DNA from: Agromyces sp.
GTDB taxonomy: Bacteria > Actinomycetota > Actinomycetes > Actinomycetales > Microbacteriaceae
Direction: 5' to 3'
Assembly: GCA_031178025.1 (NCBI GenBank)
Contig: JAPSJU010000103.1
Coordinates: 1 to 7,094 of the forward strand
Length of the DNA: 7,094 bases
A program made the translations under genes and the position numbers. Positions within the stretch are counted from its first letter, which is position 1, and each line of letters starts with the position of its first letter. The notes beneath the pieces were generated by a model. The model was not told where the DNA came from. It saw only the letters and a list, made by a program, of their open reading frames with translations, and ran no database searches. Below are positions 1-5,817 of this stretch, one piece after another.

Positions 1-275
1 CCGACGAGGACCGCATGCTCTTCGGCCCGCGGGCCGAGACCGACTCGCATGACCAGGTCGGCTTCCTCGACGGCGGCCTCGCCCGCTTCGGCAAGAGCTA
101 TATCGGCGAGCCCGACCGGATCGCCGAGGAGCTCGCGAAGGATGCCGCGGTCGCGGCATCCGACACCGTGCTCGTCACCGTGCCGAACCAGCTCGGCGTC
201 GACTACAACGCCCGCCTGCTCGCGGCGATCGCCGAGCATGTCGCGCCGGCCATCGGTTGGGAGCCGGCTCGCTGA
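1..275 (+). CDS. Luciferase-like flavin-dependent monooxygenase, C-terminal part (cut by left edge)
   Basis: Only the last ~90 residues are present. The frame is open from base 3 and ends at TGA 273-275, so the ATG at 15 is probably internal. The segment reads as the C-terminal end of a luciferase-like (LLM-class) TIM-barrel flavin oxidoreductase: a Y-I-G-x-P-D-x-I-A-E-E-L stretch, where such enzymes often have a 'G(S/T)PE.IA..L' helix, followed by DTVLVTVPNQLGVDYNARLL and a final HVAPAIGW. The tail resembles the FMN-dependent, peroxidase-associated LLM group as I remember it, but that subgroup call is weak. The family oxidises varied substrates with O2 and reduced FMN or F420; the substrate cannot be told here because the flavin-binding N-terminal half is missing. 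It converges on mftF with 14 bp between stops, so it is probably a separate transcription unit rather than part of the mycofactocin operon. Confidence 0.78.
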   Translation, partial: DEDRMLFGPRAETDSHDQVGFLDGGLARFGKSYIGEPDRIAEELAKDAAVAASDTVLVTVPNQLGVDYNARLLAAIAEHVAPAIGWEPAR

Positions 276-300
276 GCAGCACTCGCGGCTCAGTGCCGGC
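263..300. terminator. Inverted repeat spanning the convergent stops (possible bidirectional terminator)
   Basis: GCCGG (263-267) pairs with CCGGC (296-300) and CTGAGC (272-277) with GCTCAG (288-293). A small asymmetric internal loop (CTCG against TG) separates the two stems, and the apical loop is 10 nt. The hairpin covers the TGA of the plus-strand gene (273-275) and the stop of mftF (290-292). No U tract follows on either strand, which is common for high-GC actinobacterial terminators but weakens the call. The convergent placement is the main support. Confidence 0.35.
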
Positions 301-1711
301 GACGAAGGTCGGGCAGCAGCGCCTTCGGTGAGCGCGCGCGCACTGCGCTCCACCACACCCCGGCGCCGTAGGCGGCATCGTCGAGGCGGCGCGCGATGCC
401 GAAGCGCACCGGGTCGAGCCGCGGTCGCGTGCGCGCGAACTCCACGACGGTGTCGGCGAGCGACGCCACGACGACGGCGCGGCGGAGACGGCGCGAGACG
501 ATGCATCCGATCGCCGTGAGCGGCCACCAGTGCCGCAGCAGCAGTGCGAATCCCTGCGTGATCGCGCCGATGGCCCCGTAACCGGTGAGGCGGGCGGCGA
601 GGCGGTACGGATGCCGCACCGGGCCGACCCTGCGACCGATGCGCGCCGCAGTGGCGACGGCGATGACGGCGACGGCGGGCACCGACCAACGGCGCTGCGC
701 TGCCAGCGACACGAGCAGCGCGGCGCTCCACGGCGGCAGCACGACGGGTGCGATGTCGTCGGGATGCCGCTCGGCGAGCGGGTGGGCCCCGGTGCCGTAG
801 AAGAACTTGCGTCCGAGCCACGCACGCAGCGACGAGCGATGCTCGTGCCGCACGGATGCCGCGGGCTCGAACCGCACCCGCCTGCCCTCGTCGACGAGCC
901 GCCACACGAGGTCGACATCCTCGCCGACGCGCATCGAGGCGTCGAACCCGCTGCCGAGCATGTCGGCCCGCGCGACGAGGCATGTGCTCGACACCCACGT
1001 CACCGGCGACCTCGGCCGCACGCTCGACGAGTCGGTGCCGAGATCCAGCGATGAGCGCGCGTCTTCGTAGCGGGTGATCCAATTCGGCCGGTCGGTCTCC
1101 AGGCCGAGCACGCGCGGGGCGACCATCGCGAGGCTCGGATCGGCGAAGTGGCGCAGCATCGTCTCGATCGCGGCGGGTTCCACGACCACGTCGGAGTCGA
1201 CGAAGACCACGAACGGAGTGGCCACGCGATCGAGTCCTGCGTTGCGCGCCCCCGCCGGCCCGACGTTCTCCTCGAGCGCCAGCAGCTCGGCGCCGTGCCG
1301 CGCAGCGACTTCGGCGACGGCATCGCGGTCGACCGACGCGTCGTCGACCACGATCACGGCGAGCGCGCCACCGAGACCGGTGAGCAGCCGGTCGAGCTGG
1401 CGCGGGCGATCCCGAACGGGGATCACGACGGTCGCGAGGCGGAGATCGGCAGGCGGGAGGGCATCGACCACGGGGTCGGCCATGCCCGTCGCGAGGAGGT
1501 GGCCGGCGAGGGTGCGGCTCACGGCATCCGTCACCGTGATCGTGCGGTCCCGGACGGTGCGGCGTGCGAGCGGCTTCAGTCTGGAGATCCGGGTGGGGGA
1601 GCCGCCGACGAGCGCGGCACCGTCATCGAGCACGCGGGTGTGCCGGTTCAGGCGCACGACGAACCCATCGGGAAGGGCAGCCGACGGCGCCCGCTGCGGG
1701 CGGGTGTTCAT
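290..1711 (-). CDS. mftF: Mycofactocin glycosyltransferase MftF (GT2 family)
   Basis: This 473-residue protein is close to the usual MftF length. In characterised systems MftF is a membrane-associated glycosyltransferase that adds a beta-1,4-linked glucose chain to the mycofactocin core. Seen here: an N-terminal region (about 1-90) with LPDGFVVRL and GGSPTRISRL; a GT2 catalytic domain from about 93 with VVIPVRDR (95-102), VVDDAS (121-126), NVGPAGARNAGL (149-160), the metal-binding DSD (172-174) and a GEDVDLVWRL acceptor/base motif (263-272); then hydrophobic stretches near 325-356 and 376-400 that may contact the membrane. It is the last gene of the operon. Its ATG overlaps the mftE stop as ATGA (1708-1711) and has no good Shine-Dalgarno, so translation is probably coupled to mftE. 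The mftE-mftD context makes this more specific than a generic GT2 call. Confidence 0.93.
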   Translation of the reverse strand: MNTRPQRAPSAALPDGFVVRLNRHTRVLDDGAALVGGSPTRISRLKPLARRTVRDRTITVTDAVSRTLAGHLLATGMADPVVDALPPADLRLATVVIPVRDRPRQLDRLLTGLGGALAVIVVDDASVDRDAVAEVAARHGAELLALEENVGPAGARNAGLDRVATPFVVFVDSDVVVEPAAIETMLRHFADPSLAMVAPRVLGLETDRPNWITRYEDARSSLDLGTDSSSVRPRSPVTWVSSTCLVARADMLGSGFDASMRVGEDVDLVWRLVDEGRRVRFEPAASVRHEHRSSLRAWLGRKFFYGTGAHPLAERHPDDIAPVVLPPWSAALLVSLAAQRRWSVPAVAVIAVATAARIGRRVGPVRHPYRLAARLTGYGAIGAITQGFALLLRHWWPLTAIGCIVSRRLRRAVVVASLADTVVEFARTRPRLDPVRFGIARRLDDAAYGAGVWWSAVRARSPKALLPDLRRRH

Positions 1712-2493
1712 GCGCCGACCGGCTCGTCGGCGGCGTCGTCGGGCGAGCCCGCGACGAGGCAGCCGCGTTCATCCGGTCGCCCCGTGCGCAATCGGGACCA
1801 CGCACCGGCGACGATCGCATCGAGGAGGAGCTCCCCTTCGGCGGCTGTCGCCGCCCGCGGATCGCCGAGCACACCGTTCGGCGAGACCGCGCGCGTGCCC
1901 GCATCGCGGAGTCGCGGCATGAGCTCGCGGAGCGGGTCGGGGTTGCCCTGCTCGAGTCGATCGACCCGCACCCGCGCGGCGTCGTGCGCGAGCATGATCG
2001 ACGTCTCACTGCGACCGGCGTGCGCGTCGAGCCGCCCGATGCGCTCGTCGAGTCCCGCCCGATCGGGCACGCACGGCAACCAGGCCGCCGCTCGCTCCTC
2101 GTCGATGAGCACCGGCATGGCCGCGGCGAGCGCCTCGACGTTGCCGCCGTGGCCGTTCACGAAGATGATGCGATCGGCCCAGGCCGACGCCGACCGACCG
2201 AACTCCATGAGGAGGAACGTGAGTGCCTGCGTGCCGATCGAGATCGTGCCCGGGAAGGCCTCGTGCTCGCCGCTTGCCCCGTACGCGATGGGCGGCGCCA
2301 CGACCACGTCGTCGCCGTCGGTGCGAAGTCGCGCGGCGAGCGCCTCGCAGACGAGGGATGCCACGGTCGTGTCGGTGTCGAGGGGCAGATGAGGCCCGTG
2401 CTGCTCGGTCGAACCGAGCGGCACGAGCACGACGGGCCGGCCCACATCGCGCCACGGGCGATCGACGAGGCGCTGCGCACCTCGTGCCGTCAT
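1708..2493 (-). CDS. mftE: Mycofactocin precursor peptidase MftE (creatininase family)
   Basis: This 261-residue protein has creatininase-family architecture over its full length. MftE is a metal-dependent peptidase that cuts the MftC-modified MftA peptide near its C-terminus and releases the Val-Tyr-derived core (AHDP). Visible motifs: PLGSTEQHGPHLPLDTDT (25-42), giving candidate metal ligands Glu30, His32 and Asp41; GEHEAFPGTISIG (75-87); FVNGHGGN (111-118), with His115; and DAHAGRSETS (156-165), with Glu163 as the last ligand. A typical C-terminal 'GVLGDPRAATAAEGELL' helix region follows at 207-223. The ligand set looks complete, so it should be active. The ATG at 2491-2493 lies 9 bp from the mftD stop, and its 3' end overlaps the mftF start. 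A close relative, creatinine amidohydrolase, is excluded mainly by the mftD/mftF neighbours. Confidence 0.93.
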   Translation of the reverse strand: MTARGAQRLVDRPWRDVGRPVVLVPLGSTEQHGPHLPLDTDTTVASLVCEALAARLRTDGDDVVVAPPIAYGASGEHEAFPGTISIGTQALTFLLMEFGRSASAWADRIIFVNGHGGNVEALAAAMPVLIDEERAAAWLPCVPDRAGLDERIGRLDAHAGRSETSIMLAHDAARVRVDRLEQGNPDPLRELMPRLRDAGTRAVSPNGVLGDPRAATAAEGELLLDAIVAGAWSRLRTGRPDERGCLVAGSPDDAADEPVGA

Positions 2494-2495
2494 GC

Positions 2496-2504
2496 CCTCA
2501 CCTC
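2496..2504 (-). promoter_or_regulatory. mftE ribosome-binding site overlapping the mftD stop codon
   Basis: On the minus strand the junction reads TGAGGTGAGGGC followed by the mftE ATG. The purine-rich GAGGTGAGG uses the GA of the mftD TGA (2503-2505). A ribosome terminating on mftD would therefore sit on the mftE initiation site, which suggests translational coupling and near-equal output of the two enzymes. Confidence 0.7.
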
Positions 2505-3804
2505 AGATGTTGCCGAGCGCCACCGCGCCATCGGGCCTCGGCTCGGCCGGTTCGGGCTTGGTGCGACGGGTCGCGGGCTTCGCCTGGCGGGCGGCCGGCT
2601 TGCGCTCGGCAGCCACCGCGGCGTCCGCGTCTGCACCGAACTCGCGACGGAATCCCGGCGGCAGGTAGAGGTCGACCGGGCCGAGCTCATCGATCGACGA
2701 GTGACCCAGGCCGAGCACCGCCGAGTCGAGTCCGCCGCGCAGCACGTCGAACACGTTCTCGACCCCGGCTTGTCCATTCGCCGCCAACCCCCAGAGGTAT
2801 GCCCGCCCGATCATCACCGCTCGTGCACCAAGCGCAAGCGCCTTCGCGACATCCCCGCCGCGCCGGATGCCGCCGTCGAGCAGCACCTCCACGTCGCCGC
2901 CGACCGCATCGGCGATTCCCGGGAGCATCCGGATCGACGCGGGCGTCGAGTCAAGGTTATTACCGCCGTGATTCGAGACGGAGATCGCCGTGACACCGGC
3001 ATCGACGGCGCGCTTCGCATCGTCGATGCGCGAGATGCCCTTCAGCATGAAGGCGCCGCCCCATTCCTCACGCAGCCAGGCGATGTCGTCCCACGTGGCG
3101 GGCGGTGTCGACATCCATTCGCCGTAGGCGCCGAAGAACGTCGGTGCCGGGCCGCCGCCGGGCGGAGCGAGGTTCGGCGTGGTGAGGTCGGGCACGTGTC
3201 CGGTCTTCAGGAAGTCGATGAGCCAGGCCGGCCGAGTGACCGCCTGCGGCGCGAACCGCATCGCCGCCTTCAGGGTCAGTCGTTCGGGGATCCACGGGCT
3301 CCCCCAGTCCCGTCCGTTCGAGAACGACCAGTCGAGCGTGACGATGAGTCCTTTCGCGCCGGCAGCACGGGCGCGGTCGAGGCGTTGCACCATCGTGTCG
3401 CGGGTGCCGCTCCAATAGACCTGGAAGAAGGTGTTCGCGTTCGCCGCGACGACCTCTTCGACCGGCTTGCTCGCGAACGAGCTGAGCCCCATGATGGTGC
3501 CGCGGTTGGCGGCCGCGCGGGCCACCGCGACCTCGCCCTCGGGGTGCACGGCCTGCACACCGGTCGGGGAGATGATCACCGGCAGCGAGACGGGAATGCC
3601 CATGACGGTCGTGCCGAGCGATCGTTCGGCGTGATGACCGGCGACATGCGGCGCGAACTGCAGCTCGCCGTAGGCCCGCAGGTTGTCCTCGTACGTGAGC
3701 CCACGCTCCGACCCGGCGATCAGGGCGCCGTACACCGACCTCGGCAGTCGCCGCTTCGCGCGCCGCTGCGCCTCGGCCACGGTCTCGAACCAGGCCTTGC
3801 TCAT
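2503..3804 (-). CDS. mftD: Premycofactocin synthase MftD (FMN-dependent alpha-hydroxy-acid dehydrogenase family)
   Basis: MftD is an FMN TIM-barrel enzyme that oxidatively deaminates the AHDP core to premycofactocin, creating the redox-active alpha-keto amide. The chosen ATG (3802-3804) gives 433 residues starting MSKAWFETVAEAQRRAKRRL, a typical MftD N-terminus, with AGAAGGGGG upstream. Visible: the FMN-site segment VIISPTGVQ (77-84), FQVYW (127-131), Lys255 in MLKGIS, the catalytic His279 in SNHGGNNLD (277-285), LDGGIRRGGDVAKALALGA (309-327) and MIGRAYLWGL (331-340). Hydroxy-acid oxidases usually have HGGR at the active site; HGGN here agrees with MftD as I recall it and with a non-hydroxy-acid substrate. 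After about residue 390 there is an Ala/Lys/Arg/Pro-rich tail of about 43 residues that is not part of the barrel. An upstream in-frame ATG at 3901-3903 was rejected. Confidence 0.94.
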   Translation of the reverse strand: MSKAWFETVAEAQRRAKRRLPRSVYGALIAGSERGLTYEDNLRAYGELQFAPHVAGHHAERSLGTTVMGIPVSLPVIISPTGVQAVHPEGEVAVARAAANRGTIMGLSSFASKPVEEVVAANANTFFQVYWSGTRDTMVQRLDRARAAGAKGLIVTLDWSFSNGRDWGSPWIPERLTLKAAMRFAPQAVTRPAWLIDFLKTGHVPDLTTPNLAPPGGGPAPTFFGAYGEWMSTPPATWDDIAWLREEWGGAFMLKGISRIDDAKRAVDAGVTAISVSNHGGNNLDSTPASIRMLPGIADAVGGDVEVLLDGGIRRGGDVAKALALGARAVMIGRAYLWGLAANGQAGVENVFDVLRGGLDSAVLGLGHSSIDELGPVDLYLPPGFRREFGADADAAVAAERKPAARQAKPATRRTKPEPAEPRPDGAVALGNI

Positions 3805-3887
3805 CGGGGGTCCCCCTTCTCCTGTGCGTGCGCGGGTTCCTGTGCGTTCGCGATCATCGGTCCTCCAAGGGCTCGGGTCGGCGTCAT
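3801..3887 (-). CDS. Candidate 28-residue small ORF between the VWA gene and mftD
   Basis: No known family is recognised. The frame opens with an ATG that overlaps the VWA stop as ATGA (3884-3887), stays open for 28 codons, and ends with a TGA that overlaps the mftD ATG as ATGA (3801-3804). The product would begin MTPTRALGGP and end HAQEKGDPR, and is hydrophilic with no signal peptide or membrane segment. A second in-frame ATG at 3855-3857 (18 residues) follows a strong TTGGAGGACCG ribosome-binding sequence and may be the better start. A 10-bp in-frame direct repeat encodes two AQE motifs. It is not mftA: it lacks the C-terminal Val-Tyr and the preceding Cys-containing core. Third-position G/C is about 71% over 28 codons, lower than in the neighbouring genes, which weakens the coding case. 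It may be a leader whose translation opens the mftD start, a real microprotein, or chance. Confidence 0.33.
   Translation of the reverse strand: MTPTRALGGPMIANAQEPAHAQEKGDPR
3806..3818 (-). promoter_or_regulatory. mftD ribosome-binding site inside a small G/C hairpin
   Basis: The minus strand reads AAGGGGGACCCCCG and then the mftD ATG. The AAGGGGG (3812-3818) is the likely Shine-Dalgarno and decides the start at 3804. The G run faces a C run: a 4-bp GGGG/CCCC stem with a GAC loop (3806-3816) could mask the site. The upstream small ORF is translated straight through it, which would open it. Confidence 0.5.
3820..3847. repeat. Short direct repeat upstream of mftD (2 x 10 bp)
   Basis: The plus-strand word TCCTGTGCGT occurs at 3820-3829 and again at 3838-3847, 18 bp apart start to start. 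The spacing is six codons, so the repeat is in frame in the candidate small ORF (two AQE units). It could also be two half-sites for a protein, but no such protein is evident. Confidence 0.5.
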
Positions 3888-4762
3888 CCGCCGAAGATCT
3901 CACTCACCGCGGGCGCGATGCCGCGGTGGTCGTGCACGACGTGCAGGCTGCCTCGCCCGATCCGGGCGAGGTCGCGGCCCAGCTCGACGTCGTGCTCGCC
4001 GCTCGCATCGAGCAACACGTCGAGCCGTGCGAGGCGGCCGGCGAACGGCCGCGGGTCGGGTCCGGCGTTGTGCACGCAGTCCGAGAGGAGGATGACGCGC
4101 GCATCGCGCAGGGGGGCCCGAGCGAGCTGCTTCGCCGCGAGTTCGAGGGGGAACGCCACATTGGTGAGACCTCGGGCCGGGATCCGCATGATGGCGTCGA
4201 GCAGTTCCATCGGCTTGACGGGCTGGCCGAGGTGCAACAGGATCGCGGCGTCCGACCAGAACGCGATCACCGCGAGGTCGTCGTGCTGGAGCTCGCCGGC
4301 GAGCGCCCCGACCGTGGCCGCGGCGGTGGCGACCCTTTCGCCCTTCATCGACCCCGACACATCGACCGCCAGCACCACCGAACGCTTCGTGCGGATGCGA
4401 TCCCGCACGATGATGTCCTCGTCTTCGGGAACCGGACGCTCCGCGAGCACCTCGATCGTGCGGTCGAGGTCGATCTCGTCGGAGCCGCCTCGATACGGCA
4501 GGCTGCCGAGCTCGCCGACGCCTCGCCGGCTTGTCGCATCCCGGCGCGCACGCGGCACCGCGAGACGGGCGGCGATCTGACGGGCTCGCGCTCGGGCGAC
4601 CGGATCGATCGCGGCATCCGCTTCGGGAACGACGACGGATGCCGCCTCGTCGGTGAACCCCGTCGCGGCGCTGCCCGGCTGGGGCTTCGGCGCCCCGCGC
4701 TGGTGGCCGCCATTTGAGCGCAGGAGCACGCCGCCTCCTGCGCCGGCCGTGGCATCGAACAC
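3884..4762 (-). CDS. VWA-domain protein with complete MIDAS, partner of the MoxR ATPase
   Basis: This 292-residue protein has a basic, low-complexity N-terminal half, starting FDATAGAGGGVLLRSNGGHQ, followed by a von Willebrand factor A domain (about 126-290). The metal-ion-dependent adhesion site looks complete: DVSGSM (134-139), Thr200 in GLTNVAFPL and Asp228 in LLSDC. No signal peptide or membrane segment is visible, so it is probably cytosolic. Soluble VWA proteins paired with MoxR ATPases act in metalloenzyme or cofactor maturation (CoxD/CoxE, RavA/ViaA, NorQ/NorD). The start is GTG (4760-4762) behind GAGGAGG at 8 nt spacing. No other ATG or GTG exists in this frame back to the ATPase stop, yet the gap reads open and ends RLEEDPT, so the N-terminus may be longer. 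I recall NCBI naming similar proteins 'MadC family', but cannot confirm it here. Confidence 0.85.
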   Translation of the reverse strand: MFDATAGAGGGVLLRSNGGHQRGAPKPQPGSAATGFTDEAASVVVPEADAAIDPVARARARQIAARLAVPRARRDATSRRGVGELGSLPYRGGSDEIDLDRTIEVLAERPVPEDEDIIVRDRIRTKRSVVLAVDVSGSMKGERVATAAATVGALAGELQHDDLAVIAFWSDAAILLHLGQPVKPMELLDAIMRIPARGLTNVAFPLELAAKQLARAPLRDARVILLSDCVHNAGPDPRPFAGRLARLDVLLDASGEHDVELGRDLARIGRGSLHVVHDHRGIAPAVSEIFGG

Positions 4763-4870
4763 GGTGGGGTCCTCCTCGAGTCGTTTCGGAGTGCGGCGGA
4801 GCGGCCGACCGTTCGCGCCGCGCCGATCGGGTCGCTCACGCCTGAGCGGCGAGTCGGCCGGAACCTCCCT
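4763..4870 (-). other. 108-bp ATPase-VWA gap, open in the frame of both flanking genes
   Basis: This is the longest gap in the operon. Counting from the ATPase TGA, exactly 36 sense codons with no stop lead in frame to the VWA GTG. They contain no ATG, GTG, TTG or CTG start. The last codons (KRLEEDPT) run smoothly into VFDATAG. A 12-codon mini-frame (ATG at 4872-4874, TGA at 4836-4838) overlaps the ATPase stop as ATGA, but no ribosome-binding site precedes it. I see no promoter or terminator. Confidence 0.5.
4771..4777 (-). promoter_or_regulatory. Ribosome-binding site for the VWA gene
   Basis: GAGGAGG on the minus strand lies 8 nt (ACCCCACC) before the GTG at 4760-4762. This is the main support for choosing that GTG as the start. 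The same bases would be Glu-Glu codons if the protein began further upstream, so the purine run could also be just coding sequence. Confidence 0.6.
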
Positions 4871-5806
4871 TCATCCCGGGGCGGCCGCGGCCGGCTCCAG
4901 GATGAAGTGGTCCTCCCAGATCTCGCGCAGCACACGCTCGGGCGTCGTCTCGATCGCCTCGTCGAGGTGGATGCGCCCCGAGAGCGAGACGACCATCGCA
5001 TCGAAGACCAGCTCGGTGTAGCCCTCCTGCTCGGGCGAGCGGATGCCGCGGAGCTCGGCGAGCTTGAGGCAGACGAGCACGCAGTCGATGGCACCGCGCA
5101 CGCTCGAGCCCTGTCGGACGTCGGGGTGGCGGCGCGTCGCGCGGGTGACCGCGACGGCGTCGGCGATGAGCCGTTCGCCGATCGCGCCAGGGGCGTTCGT
5201 GCGCAGGGCGACAATGCGTTCCTCGCTCGGCGCGTCCTGGTAGTCGACGGAGAGCCGGTTGAGCCGGTCGTGCACGCTCGTCGAGAGCCGCGTTGTGCCG
5301 ACGTTGTCGTACGGGTTCATCGATGCGATCACGCGGAAGGTGCGCTTCGCGCGGATGCGACCCACCCGCGGTACCGCGATCGACCGGTCGGCCATCGCCG
5401 TGAGGAGCGTGTTCAACGTGTCCTCGGGTGCGCGGTTGAACTCCTCGATGTAGAGGAATCCGCCCTCGCGCATCGCCTCGACGAGGGGACCGGCCACGAA
5501 GTTGTCGGCGCTGTAGTCCTCCTTCAGCACTCGCGCGGGATTGTGGTGGCCGACGAGCTTCGACGGGGTGAGGTCGGCGTTGCCCTCGACGAAGAGCAGC
5601 GGGATGCCCCACTCCTCGGTGATCGCGGTGAGCATCGTCGTCTTGCTCGTGCCCGGTGGTCCCTCGAGCAGGATGTCACGGCCGGCCGCGACCGCGGCGA
5701 GCGTGAGCTCCAGCTCGCGCTCGCGCCCGACGATACGGGCGGCGATGCGTTCCCTGTTCGCCGCGAGCTCTCCCGGCGCGGCGTCCGCCCGAGTCAGGTC
5801 GGTCAC
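4871..5806 (-). CDS. MoxR-type AAA+ ATPase
   Basis: This AAA+ ATPase of the MoxR class has about 311 residues from the GTG at 5804-5806, which has GGGGA upstream. A GTG at 5819-5821, overlapping the SDR stop as GTGA, is an equally possible start and gives 316 residues. Numbering from 5806: Walker A GPPGTSKT (49-56), a Walker B-like LYIEEFN (118-124), the sensor-1 Asn of ASMNPYDN near 164, an HDRLNRL arginine-finger region near 179-185, and SSVRGAID near 234-241, probably sensor 2. In the P-loop Ser replaces the last Gly before Lys, and Walker B has Glu-Glu instead of Asp-Glu; I recall both in MoxR relatives. MoxR ATPases work with VWA proteins as chaperones that insert metals or cofactors, and a VWA gene follows directly. 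NCBI 'MadB family' may be the matching name, from memory only. Confidence 0.88.
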   Translation of the reverse strand: MTDLTRADAAPGELAANRERIAARIVGRERELELTLAAVAAGRDILLEGPPGTSKTTMLTAITEEWGIPLLFVEGNADLTPSKLVGHHNPARVLKEDYSADNFVAGPLVEAMREGGFLYIEEFNRAPEDTLNTLLTAMADRSIAVPRVGRIRAKRTFRVIASMNPYDNVGTTRLSTSVHDRLNRLSVDYQDAPSEERIVALRTNAPGAIGERLIADAVAVTRATRRHPDVRQGSSVRGAIDCVLVCLKLAELRGIRSPEQEGYTELVFDAMVVSLSGRIHLDEAIETTPERVLREIWEDHFILEPAAAAPG

Positions 5807-5817
5807 GCGTTCCCCAC

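Noticed and set aside
2948..2966. Low-GC patch with codons GGT AAT AAC CTT in mftD
   Set aside because: It is only a few codons long and encodes the expected active-site GGNNLD, so there is no sign of insertion or transfer.
3801..3887. Small ORF before mftD as the mycofactocin precursor mftA
   Set aside because: Its length is similar, but it ends GDPR with no C-terminal Val-Tyr and has no Cys, so it cannot be the MftC substrate.
3805..3903. 33-residue N-terminal extension of MftD from the ATG at 3901-3903
   Set aside because: It would overlap the VWA gene by 20 bp and add a low-complexity Asp/Arg/Gly leader. The ATG at 3804 has AGAAGGGGG upstream and gives the family-typical MSKAWFETVA start.
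1564..4095. Very long plus-strand open frame (about 843 codons) antisense to mftE and mftD
   Set aside because: It lies opposite three well-recognised genes, its product is Arg/Ala/His/Asp-rich with no motif, and such antisense frames are routine in high-GC DNA.
4836..4874. 12-codon frame overlapping the ATPase stop as ATGA
   Set aside because: It has no ribosome-binding site and is very short, and the following GTG leads only into a shadow frame.
4345..5214. Second minus-strand open frame of about 289 codons across the ATPase/VWA junction
   Set aside because: It is offset from both genes, is Ser/Arg/Pro-rich and shows no motif. Only its short stretch in the 108-bp gap is kept, as one option for the VWA N-terminus.
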